Assembly: GCA_001970955.1 (NCBI GenBank)
Contig: MPUH01000108.1
Span: forward strand, 1 to 64,000
Reading direction: 5' to 3'
From: Stentor coeruleus
Lineage: Eukaryota > Ciliophora > Heterotrichea > Heterotrichida > Stentoridae
DNA length: 64,000 nt
The notes under the pieces are model-generated. The model saw only the letters and a list, made by a program, of their open reading frames with translations. It was not told the origin of the DNA and did not search any database. The translations under genes and the position numbers were made by a program. How positions within the stretch are numbered: position 1 is the stretch's first letter; each line of letters opens with the position of its first letter. This document shows positions 37,795 to 47,200 of this stretch, piece after piece.

Positions 37795-38958
37795 TTATAT
37801 ACCTTGATTCATGTGTCCACTTGTTTCTTTAGAAAAATTATATTTAAGCCTTGAGTAAAGGTAGTCAAGTTCTTTGCATGGATACCTAGCTTGATACTTC
37901 GGAAACTCAGATTCTAAAAATTCTTCATTACTATTAACAAATTTCTCCTTAATAGTCTCTAAGCATAATTCTTTCAAAGAAAATATAGGAAAAGTTTCTG
38001 GGGCATCTTTAATAAAAGGGTGTTCTTTAAGTTCTGATATATTTGGACGTTCATCACCTGTAAGTTTCAAAGTGCGACTTATAAAATCTTTAGCCAAATC
38101 CGAAACAATTAAAGGAAATTCATATTCTAAAGCAAGAGCTTTTGTAAATATCAAATAATCAGATCCACCTTGAAAACATGGATATCCTGCAAGAGTATAA
38201 AAACACATGCATCCAAAACTCCAAACATCAGACTTAAAATTTGAATCTTTATTATTTATGCATTCAGGAGCCATAAAATGTGGTGTTCCAATAAAATTCT
38301 CAAACTTTTTCTTCCTCATAGAATTCCCAGGAACTTCTACTTCAGGATGTTGTATATCTTTAGCTGTACCAAAATCAATAATTTTAGTCTCCCCATCAAA
38401 ACTAACCATAATGTTTTCTGTTTTAATATCCCTATGAACTATTCCTAATTCATGAACTTGTTCAAGTGTGTTAAGTACTTGTTTTAAATAAAATCTAGCT
38501 TCTATTTCCCTAAGTCCAAATACTTTACAATGGTTCCAAAGTTCTACTCCTTGAACTTTTTCTGTTAAAAAATATAAATCAAGATCATCTTTGAAAGTTT
38601 CATAAAGGTGGACTACCCCAGGAATATCTTTAAGTCTTGTTAATGCATGTTTTTCCATCATAACATCAGCTTGTTTTCTCAGTTGATTTACTCTGGACTT
38701 TTCTAGTTTCTTTAAAGCAAATTCTTTTCCTGTTCTTCTTTCTTTTACGTGGATTATTTCTGAAAAGTTCCCTGTTCCTAGTAATTCTAGAAATTCAAAG
38801 TCTGCTATACTTCTTGGAGGCGTGTAACCTTCACATACTAGTTTATGGGCGCTCCAGTGTTTTGATTGGCAGTTTTTGTCGCAGTAAAAAAATTTCTTGC
38901 ATAAAGAACATTTAGGAACTACGTTTTCATTTCCACACCAAGCACATGAATTTTCCAT
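37795..38958 (-). CDS. Protein kinase with an N-terminal MYND zinc finger
   Basis: 387 residues. Residues 5-43 form a MYND finger: CAWCGNENVVPKCSLCKKFF then YCDKNCQSKHWSAHKLVC, with all zinc ligands of the C-C-C-C-C-C-H-C pattern. The rest is a complete Ser/Thr kinase (about 53-325): LLGTGNFSEIIHVKERRTGK, FALKKLEKSRV, IVHRDIKTENIMV (about 173), KIIDFGTAKD and a long activation insert before FIGTPHFMAPECIN. The KKFENFIGTPHFMAPE segment and overall tone resemble PDK1-type AGC kinases, but the PIF-pocket features cannot be checked here. MYND fingers bind proline-rich peptides, so this fusion could target the kinase to partners. A MYND-kinase fusion is uncommon outside ciliates as far as I know. 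No intron. Confidence 0.9.
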   Translation of the reverse strand: MENSCAWCGNENVVPKCSLCKKFFYCDKNCQSKHWSAHKLVCEGYTPPRSIADFEFLELLGTGNFSEIIHVKERRTGKEFALKKLEKSRVNQLRKQADVMMEKHALTRLKDIPGVVHLYETFKDDLDLYFLTEKVQGVELWNHCKVFGLREIEARFYLKQVLNTLEQVHELGIVHRDIKTENIMVSFDGETKIIDFGTAKDIQHPEVEVPGNSMRKKKFENFIGTPHFMAPECINNKDSNFKSDVWSFGCMCFYTLAGYPCFQGGSDYLIFTKALALEYEFPLIVSDLAKDFISRTLKLTGDERPNISELKEHPFIKDAPETFPIFSLKELCLETIKEKFVNSNEEFLESEFPKYQARYPCKELDYLYSRLKYNFSKETSGHMNQGI

Positions 38959-39752
38959 TACTATATAAGGTAATTAAATATTAAAATATGTATAGTCAAT
39001 ATTTTGAAGGATTTTCTCGTATGAATATAGTTTTGATAATTTAAAATAGTTTTTTTAATTTGAAATTGTTTGGTGAATTAGTATTTATGGATCATATTTT
39101 AATGCTTTAAAAAATATAATGGTTTTATTACTGTTTCTTTTATGTTTGTATTTTTTAATAGCTTTTCAAAAGCTATTTTTAGGTTGGGTATTATTTACAG
39201 ATTATATCATATAAATAATGATACTTTTAATTGAATACTTTTACTTGAAATGTTTTAGTAAATATAAAAAACTGCCTAATAAGTACAATTCTCAAACTGA
39301 ATTTAAAGATTTATACTCAAACAAAAAATTATAAATTTCTTCTATTAGATCCTAACAATTGTTCAGATAGCATATATGATATCCGAAAATATATATGATA
39401 AACTTATAAATCCTCTAAAAAGCATTTAAACTATTTGAAATTATTGAATATAAAAATATTTTATCTAAAAACTCACTGGCTAATTACACAACCTAAAACA
39501 CTTCTATCTCATTCATTTAAAACAACCCTAGACAAAAACCCTTAAAATCTCTTATTTTATTAATAAAAAATAGTCAAACTTTATTAAACACCCTAAAGTC
39601 TTAACCTTTTGCGGATATTAAGAGCCAAGTATCCATAAACTCAAATCCTGTTCTTTTTAAAGAAAGGACCTTTTCACCACAGATTATATAAAAAGAGCCT
39701 TTTTAACTATACATATGATATTTTATTTGAAGAGAAGGTTAATAAGTGTAAT
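38959..39752. other. Intergenic region
   Basis: 794 bp of AT-rich sequence between the kinase start and the 3' end of eL36, both minus strand. Nothing recognised. Confidence 0.5.
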
Positions 39753-40076
39753 TTAGTTCTTATGCCTCATCTTCTGCATCACTAATCTTAAGTTCTCACG
39801 CTTGTTCATACCTCTTTTGTGGGTGCCTAGTCTTCTCTTTGCAACTTTAAGAGCTTTTTTCTCATCCTTGGTGCTACCAGCTTGGAGGAGTTCAAGAACT
39901 TTTCTTTCGTAAGGAGCGAATCCGGTCACTTCACGGATGACTGAACGAACCAAGGCAGTTCTTTTGGAAAGACGGCCTTTTCTGTAAGCTGGTTTTGCTA
40001 CTTTGGCTAGCTTAGTCACTGCGTGACCTTTAGTCAGCTTCTTAGCTTTTTTAGGTGCTTTTCCAGGTCTAGCCAT
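39753..40076 (-). CDS. RPL36: Ribosomal protein eL36
   Basis: 107 residues, highly basic, matching eL36 along its length: KGHAVTKLAKVAKPAYRKGR, LSKRTALVRSVIREVTGFAP, YERKVLELLQAGSTKDEKKA and KRRLGTHKRGMNKRENL. The family is a component of the cytosolic 60S subunit near the exit tunnel. The start MARPGKAPKKAKK is confirmed by conservation at the following residues. Its codon usage is visibly more GC-rich than that of neighbours, as expected for a highly expressed gene. The C-terminus RLVMQKMRHKN is intact. No intron. Confidence 0.96.
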   Translation of the reverse strand: MARPGKAPKKAKKLTKGHAVTKLAKVAKPAYRKGRLSKRTALVRSVIREVTGFAPYERKVLELLQAGSTKDEKKALKVAKRRLGTHKRGMNKRENLRLVMQKMRHKN

Positions 40077-40671
40077 TTATTATCAGGGTTTATATTCCAC
40101 TTTGGCTTTATGGTTGGTGTAAATGGACAATTTTTCTAATCACTAAACTGAAAGTTTATAAACTTGCATTCAATCATTGTTGTTTTCAAAATAAAAACTT
40201 CTTTTTCAGGGTTTTACCTTAAATTTTTACCGGTTTACTATTATAAAAACTCCATTGGATGAGATAAGTGGAAGGGAGGTGAAATTATGAATACTTTAAA
40301 TTTATATTCCTTTAGTTTTTTTGGATTTTTATATTGTCTTTTTTTGAAGTAGGGGGCGACTGTTGTTTGGCTAGTTTTTGACTTTAAAACAGAAAAAAAA
40401 TGATGAAGATTACTGTGAAAAAATTTTATCCCTAAAAATGCTAGAAATCATAGTGGACTTTTAAGAAATATTTTTTAAGAAAGCATTTTAAGGAAAACTT
40501 TTATATAATAGGATTTTGAATATCTATTTCAATTAATGATGATAAATTATATACTATTTATTGAATATTTCTAAAACTTTATAGATGTTTATATATTGAT
40601 TCATTTAAAATATTGGTACTTTTAACATTAACATATCTTAATATACAAACTAAACACTAATATTATTGTAA
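40077..40671. promoter_or_regulatory. Divergent promoter region of eL36 and the 40672 gene
   Basis: 595 bp between divergent start codons. It is AT-rich with one comparatively G-rich patch near 40345. The promoters of both genes must lie here; no specific element is recognised. Confidence 0.4.
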
Positions 40672-42183
40672 ATGGCTTTGTCTGCTTTCAATGACCAAAT
40701 TCAAAAGTACAAAGACGAAGCCTTTTCTGACTTCAGAAGAATGAACTTAGCTTATGCATTTCAAGACTTAGTCAATGATTTAAAAACCCCAAAAGACGTG
40801 ACTAAAGAGTTATTAGAAGGAATTTCTGCTTTATTGAGTTTGCAAGAAGAAGACTCACAATTGATGAAGACAATTGGATATGATTTACTAGAATCTTCAA
40901 TAAAACTTTATGTCCTTTCAGGTACAACTCCAAATAAGCCTATTAAAGATTTATCAATAGCAATAGCCTACAGCTCAAATGCAAAAGAAATTTTGATACA
41001 GCTGAATTCGATTATGGCTTATTCTAAAATTGAAGGTGAAGAAAATCCTTTGGACTTTTTTAAAGATATTACTATAGAAGGTAGGAATATTACTAAAGCT
41101 ATTGTGACTTTTTATCTTTCTGTTATTATCCAAAAGATTGAAGAAAAACATCTGAAAATAGCAATGCAGGAACTTTATATTTATATCGAGTTTCTTGAAC
41201 AATATATAGATGAAGCTTATGAAGTATTAGGCTCAGATCTTATGACTGAATTATTCAAGGCAATTACAAATCGAAGTTTCCAATTGAAAATCAACTCACA
41301 CAATCAGACTTTAAAATTTCTTATCAAATTAGCAATAATCTATCACAAACTTGATAAATATAAAAATTTCAAAGAAGAAAACCTTTTATTGATTTGGAAA
41401 ATGTTTGGAGATTTATCACAGATCCTAAGTTACTTTAAAGCGACAGAAGATTTCAACTCTTTATCCTTTGGTTTTTTAATCCTTGCCGGTGAAGTTTGTG
41501 ATGACTCAAGTCAATTTAAATTACCTTATTCTCTATCAAGAACATATCGTCTTCAGATTTTATTATTAAACACAGTTCAAGTAGGTAATGAAGATCCTGA
41601 TTTATTTATAAAAATCTTTGCCCATTGTATTGAAAATTTAAATGATAATGTCAGTCTGAAAAGTATTTCTAACCCATTTGCCAATACATCATTTAAAGAC
41701 TTATTAACTTCATTATTAGATTTCTGTGGAGGTCCTTTACCAAATGAGATAAAAAAACAATGTTGGTTTTATTTCCAGCTTTTATTAGAAAAAATTGATG
41801 AAAGTGAGAAATTCTCTGAGCTTATATGTTTCCTTAAATCATATCAATGGGATATGGCTAAAGGTATGCTTTTAGACTGGTTTTGTAAACAGGCGATTAA
41901 AGGAAAATTAAGTCCAATACAATCTCTTCAAGTATTAAATAGCATTATACCTCCTCCAAAGGCAGAAGAATCTCTTGAAACATTGCAAGCAGCCATAAAC
42001 CTTCATCGTATTGTCTGGGCAAAATCTCAAAACACTGATTTTCTCGATCTCCAAAGCCAGCTTAAAGAAAAATACATACAACTAAAGGAAAGCTTAATGC
42101 AAGCCCAAGCCAAGACTTCGGAAGTAGGCAAAATCCCACTTGTTCTCAATTTACTTGAAGAATTATTAAGTAAAGAAAGTTAA
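40672..42183 (+). CDS. Alpha-helical protein, possibly ALF4/glomulin-like
   Basis: 503 residues made almost wholly of amphipathic helices without transmembrane segments: LLEGISALLSLQEEDSQLMK, IVTFYLSVIIQKIEEKHLKI, LIKLAIIYHKLDKYKNFKEE and others. The C-terminal third (LICFLKSYQWDMAKGMLLDW followed by FCKQAIKGKLSP and LVLNLLEELLSKES) recalls the ALF4/glomulin/Ybp family, which regulates cullin-RING ligases in animals and plants; the comparison is from general pattern and may be wrong. Helical scaffolds of other kinds (HEAT-like) fit too. The start ATG follows a run lacking coding character. Only 66 bp separate its stop from the convergent uL6 gene. No intron. Confidence 0.6.
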   Translation: MALSAFNDQIQKYKDEAFSDFRRMNLAYAFQDLVNDLKTPKDVTKELLEGISALLSLQEEDSQLMKTIGYDLLESSIKLYVLSGTTPNKPIKDLSIAIAYSSNAKEILIQLNSIMAYSKIEGEENPLDFFKDITIEGRNITKAIVTFYLSVIIQKIEEKHLKIAMQELYIYIEFLEQYIDEAYEVLGSDLMTELFKAITNRSFQLKINSHNQTLKFLIKLAIIYHKLDKYKNFKEENLLLIWKMFGDLSQILSYFKATEDFNSLSFGFLILAGEVCDDSSQFKLPYSLSRTYRLQILLLNTVQVGNEDPDLFIKIFAHCIENLNDNVSLKSISNPFANTSFKDLLTSLLDFCGGPLPNEIKKQCWFYFQLLLEKIDESEKFSELICFLKSYQWDMAKGMLLDWFCKQAIKGKLSPIQSLQVLNSIIPPPKAEESLETLQAAINLHRIVWAKSQNTDFLDLQSQLKEKYIQLKESLMQAQAKTSEVGKIPLVLNLLEELLSKES

Positions 42184-42248
42184 CTACCGGTAATAATATG
42201 AAAATCTATTGATAGAGACAAAATTAAGAATCAAAGTTCATAAACTAT

Positions 42249-42818
42249 CTACTCCTTAACTATATTAGTTCTTTCACTAACATAAATGCCATCTAAGAAT
42301 TTTCTGACATCCTTTTTCTTAGCAGCACAGGACTGTTGAATAAGAGCAGCTGATAGTGACACAAGCTCTAAATCGTTGCCCTTTAGTATGAGTTCATCTT
42401 TCATGGCATCACTTTTTTCAATAGCAACTCCATCAAGCATTTTAATCTTCCTGACTCGTCTTTCACCAATAAAGTTTCTGATTTCTATTGATCCTTTGTC
42501 CCCTGGGATGTTGACATTAATAGGGAAGTGAGCATACACCAGTCTCATGTGATACTCGTATCCCTTAAGAACACCTGTGAACAAATTTTCAATTGCTGAC
42601 AGAACACTTTTGACACAAGCAGCCTGCTTTTTATTGGCAAACCAGCTGTCAATTTTTACTAATTTTCCCCCATCGAGTACTTGGATGTCTACAGGTACGT
42701 GCTTGAATGTTTTTGAGAGTTTTCCACGAGGGCCAGTAACTGTAACTGTCCTAGCATGTGAAGTAACAGTGACTCCTTCTGGTACTTTAACTTTGTCAGT
42801 CTTAAGAATCTGCCTCAT
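42249..42818 (-). CDS. RPL9: Ribosomal protein uL6 (RPL9)
   Basis: 189 residues from the ATG at 42818 (MRQILKTDKVKVPEGVTVTS), which lines up with the MKTI-L start of animal RPL9. The open frame runs three codons upstream to a TTG, which is not used. Family features: TVTVTGPRGKLSKTFKHVPV, SVLSAIENLFTGVLKGYEYH, MRLVYAHFPINVNIPGDKGS, IEIRNFIGERRVRKIKMLDG and the C-terminal KKDVRKFLDGIYVSER. uL6 belongs to the 60S subunit near the sarcin-ricin loop. GC content and codon choice are higher than in neighbouring genes, again as expected for a ribosomal protein. No intron. Confidence 0.96.
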   Translation of the reverse strand: MRQILKTDKVKVPEGVTVTSHARTVTVTGPRGKLSKTFKHVPVDIQVLDGGKLVKIDSWFANKKQAACVKSVLSAIENLFTGVLKGYEYHMRLVYAHFPINVNIPGDKGSIEIRNFIGERRVRKIKMLDGVAIEKSDAMKDELILKGNDLELVSLSAALIQQSCAAKKKDVRKFLDGIYVSERTNIVKE

Positions 42819-44205
42819 TCCTGCCAATAAATATGGACCATACTAAAATTCCTATGTTAAAATATTTTTTTATTGTAAAAACTTAGTTTGATCTTAGGTT
42901 ATGTCTAATGATAAAATCATAGTTATTATTACTAATATTTTTCCATTAGTTTCTTAATGGATTTTTACAGGTGGACACTCTTAGAAAAGTAGAGATTTTA
43001 CAAGATGTGCTACTTCGATATAAAGGTGGGTTGGAAATATGTAAAAAGTGATATTTATTAGGTTTATGAGAATAATGAAGATTTTATTTCTTGAAACTGA
43101 CTCAAAGAGCCATGATATTACGAGGATTCATGGAAAGGACACAAAGTAAATATAGGATATAATTGAAAAATTCATTTGAAGCATTTTTAGATGAGCTGTA
43201 GTATTTTGTATAGAGAGGCTATAAGGTAGAAAAATCAAGTAAAAAATAAAAATCTGATAGGCATTATGAGTAAAATGCCAGTCTATCGCAATCAGTATAT
43301 TTATTGTAAGTACTATCGATAATTTTATCTCAACTGACAATAAAAATTCACAAAAATAACTAATAAGGTAACAAAGATATAAACATCGATCTTTTTTTTA
43401 TTTTACACTGAAATTATTGCATAGTGTAAAGAAAATTAGACCTTTTATATTTTTTGAAACATTAATCTCTGTNAGTAAAATGCCAGTCTATCGCAATCAG
43501 TATATTTATTGCAAGTACTATCGATAATTTTATCTCAACTGACAATAAAAATTCACAAAAATAACTAATAAGGTAACAAAGATATAAACATCGATCTTTT
43601 TTTTTATTTTACATTGAAATTATTGCATAGTGTAAAGAAAATTAGACCTTTTATATTTTTTGAAACATTAATCTCTGTGATTCTTATAACTAACAGTCCA
43701 GCTACTTCCTTAAATAATCAATAATACTGTGATCATCACTGAATATTTTGGGAATACGATATTCGCTAATTTTATACCGTGAATATGCTCTAAGATTATT
43801 TGAGAAAACTATCTGTAAAATCTCTTTAAATTTTTTCTGATTCATTTATAAAACAGAAAAAAAGTTTACCCTTAAACAATTTCGAACTCTTTACAAGCAG
43901 AGAATCTATTAATTTTCCTGCCTCAAAACCAAACCGACAAGTTTTCTAAAATTTACTTAAGCCTTAATGCCTATAATAAAAAATAGTCTTACTTCTTTTA
44001 CCTTAATCTTCTTGAATTAAATAAATAGATAATTTTTGTGTACATATAACTTAAAAAAATAATTGTAAAAGACATATTTTATATATAAATATAAAAGACA
44101 TGTTTATAATTATATAGAATATCACTTCAAATCAGTTCTAAAAGCATTTCTAAATGTATGATTTGCATATTTTTTGATTTGATTAGACGGATTATAATAA
44201 AAATA
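42819..44205. other. Intergenic region with an assembly join
   Basis: 1.4 kb upstream of uL6 and of the micro-intron gene (divergent). It contains the N-join at 43473 with its 204-bp repeat. A 26-codon coding-like stretch at about 42971-43048 (VDTLRKVEILQDVLLRYKGG, then LEICKK and TGA) is too short to call. Nothing else recognised. Confidence 0.4.
43269..43678. repeat. About 204-bp direct repeat flanking a single N
   Basis: 43269-43472 recurs at 43474-43678 with N43473 between, differing by a few substitutions and one extra T in a homopolymer. It is an unmerged contig overlap in all likelihood. Confidence 0.9.
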
Positions 44206-47200
44206 ATGGATATTAAGTGTTCATTTCCTAATTGTCATAGCGAGGCTTTTTGGCAATGCAACTGCCCTGGTAACCCGAAGAACTGTGATCTTCATATGCA
44301 AAATCATAATATAGTGCATAAATGCTTTATGAAGTATATTAAGACTAATTGCTTAAACTTTAAAACTAAGTACAATCAAAATGCCCTAAGTCATGCTGAA
44401 AATGAGAGTATCAAACTATCCAAAGAAATGATAAAGGAAGTGAAAAATTGTTTGGAGAGCAGTATCAGCTACCTGAATAATGAAAAAGGAAAAATAAAAG
44501 ACCTAGTTTTTAACAGCTTAGGAAACGAAGTTCAAGAAATATCAAACTGGGCAAGATCACTTAATATTAGTAAACGTGATAAAAAAACAGTTTATTTTAA
44601 GTACTAGAAAACTGCTTGGTATAAACAATAGCTCTATAAATATTGTTACTGATGCAGAAAAACTCGAAGATAATTATAAGAAAAACCAAATAAGCTTAGA
44701 AGAGGCTAATAAAAAGATTGAAAAAAGGAAAAAAGAACTTTCTGAATGGAAAATCAAGCTTAAAGAACAAAAATTTATATTAAATACTACTGAAAAAAAA
44801 TTTCAAGAAAAAAAAATAATATTCCCATCATTGAATTTTATAGGTAGAGTTAAATTAGCTAAATTTTCAAATATGAGCCATCGAGAAAAACAAGAACTTT
44901 TGGCTGATTATGATTTTTATTACTTCAAGAAAGATTTTATAAATGGCAAAAGGCATATCTGTGATATCAAATTGACAAAAAATTGCTTTTATGTTTTTAT
45001 CTGTAAAATCTAAAGCAGATTGGAAACCCAAAATACGTATGCTCTACACAGGTATTATATACTCAGCTTGTATACTTTATATTTAGGTAGAATTTATTCA
45101 GGTATTTTCTATTCAGGCCACTTTCTTTGTGCATTCAGTATTTCCTACAAAGAAGGTATTTTCTATATAGGCATATTTTATTTAGGTAACATTAAAATAG
45201 CATTCACTCATTGGATAAGTAAACTTTAAATAGTTCGTATCATATAAATAGCTCGTATTTATTATTCAGGCAATTTTTATTTAGGTATTTTTAATATAGT
45301 TAGTAAATACTATTTAGTTTGTATTTTTCATAAAGGTAAATATTATTTAGGTATTTTTTATAAAGCTAGTAAGCATTACAAAGCCAGTATCCATAATGTA
45401 GTTAGTATTAGCTAAACAGTTCGTATTTTTTAATGCAGGTAAAAAATTATTCAGTTAGTATCATTTATATAGGTATAATTTATAAAGTTCGTAATGATCA
45501 TACAGCTGGTATTGACCAAATAGCTTGTAAAGACTATAAAGATAGTAAATACTATATAGTTGGTATTTTTTATTCAGCTTGTATTTTATATTCAGTAAGT
45601 AACTTCTATTAAGTTTGTATTTTTTATACAGGTACACAATAGTCAGGTATAATTTATAATAGCTCGTAACTTTTATTAAGTTGGTATAATTATATATAGG
45701 CATCTTATACTCATGTATCTTAAAATTAGTTAGTAATATTGATCTAGAAGATGTCTCTTATATAAGTAACTTCTAATTAGAGGGACTCGAAAAATTTGGA
45801 TGTATTATATAAACAGATGGTATTCACTATCTAGGTATTAAAAATTTAGGTATCTTCTATAAAGGTCTTATCTTTATAAGTGGTAATTTATAAAAAGATG
45901 GTATCTATTATTTAGCAAGTATTATTTAGACAGTTAGTAATATCTAATCAGGTTAGCTATATTTAGTATATTTGATCATTTATGGTAGTTGCTAAAAAGC
46001 ATGTATAACCTAGACAAATTTACTTCGTTTTGGTATTTTTTAAGCAGACTTTAAATTTATTACACCACGTAATGCTCACGCAGCATGCAATATCTAAATA
46101 GTTTATAGTATTAATTACAAAGTCTATTATTGTTCAAGTATCATTCATGAAGGTATGCATTAATAAGAAAAAATCGAAATTTGGGATGATGATTCTGTTA
46201 GAAGATATAGTTATTTTTTAAGAGATTATGATTATTATACTTCAAGAAATGATACAAAGTGCTCATCTTGCTTAAGGATCTGTATCCTTTATTTTAGTGA
46301 GTATTTTTATATAGCTGGTATAAAATATTTAGAAAGTAATATTGAAATAGTTTGTAATATTTATAAAGGTATTTTTAATTTTGTGCGTAATATTTATTTA
46401 GGTATACTTTATTCAGTTTGTATCTTTATATATAGTTTCTATGTTATTTGTTTTATTCATTTTGCCATATAGTATCTTATAATTAGTTGGTATATTTTAT
46501 TCAGGAATAATCTTTTTATGTAAATTCTAAATAGGCAGTATTTTCATATAGTTGTCTGTAATTTGTAATTTAGCTGAAGAATATTATAGTATTAAATATT
46601 TAGGTGGTATTATCAAAAAAGGAAGTATTATTCATTAAGGTATTTTTTAAATTAGTCAGTATTTTTTATGTAGTTGGTACTTTCTATGCAGGTGGTATAT
46701 TTTATAAAGGTAATCTTCATATAGCTAGTAATTTTCTATACAGTTCGTATATTTTAAGCAGCTGGTATACCTTATACAGTTTGTATTTTTAATTCAGGTA
46801 TATTTTATTTAGACAGTAGTTTTAACACAGTTTGTATTTTCTATTAAGTTAGTATTTTCCAATCAGGTATTTTTTATTTAGTTGGTCAAATATATACAGG
46901 TAATATTTATATAGGATGTATACTCTAAAAAGACTGTGCTTTTTAATTAGATTGTATCATAGAATTAGCTTGTATCTTTTAAAAAGATCGTGAGGTTAAT
47001 ATAGGCAGTAATATTTATTCAGTTAGTATTTTTAATTAAGGTAGCCAATATACAGTTCGTATCCTTTAAATAGGTATTTTTTATTTAGGTATCATTTATT
47101 TAGGCTGTATTTATTATTAAGTTTGTATTTTATATATAGTCAGTATTCTATATACAGTCAGTATTCTTTATTTAGGTATTACATAATAAGGTTATTTATA

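Noticed and set aside
43128-43340. Minus-strand 70-codon frame
   Set aside because: Hydrophobic Ile/Leu/Phe/Tyr-rich translation of AT-rich DNA at an assembly join; no independent support.
45020-45229. Plus-strand frame with repeated G-x-F-Y pattern, similar at first sight to MORN or other short protein repeats
   Set aside because: The five-residue period is simply the translation of unspliced 15-nt intron units; GT/AG borders and the aligned A explain the repeat better.
45461-45703. Minus-strand open frame rich in Tyr, Leu and Lys inside array 1
   Set aside because: It is the antisense shadow of the 15/18-nt periodic units; the period is a multiple of 3, which keeps any frame open.
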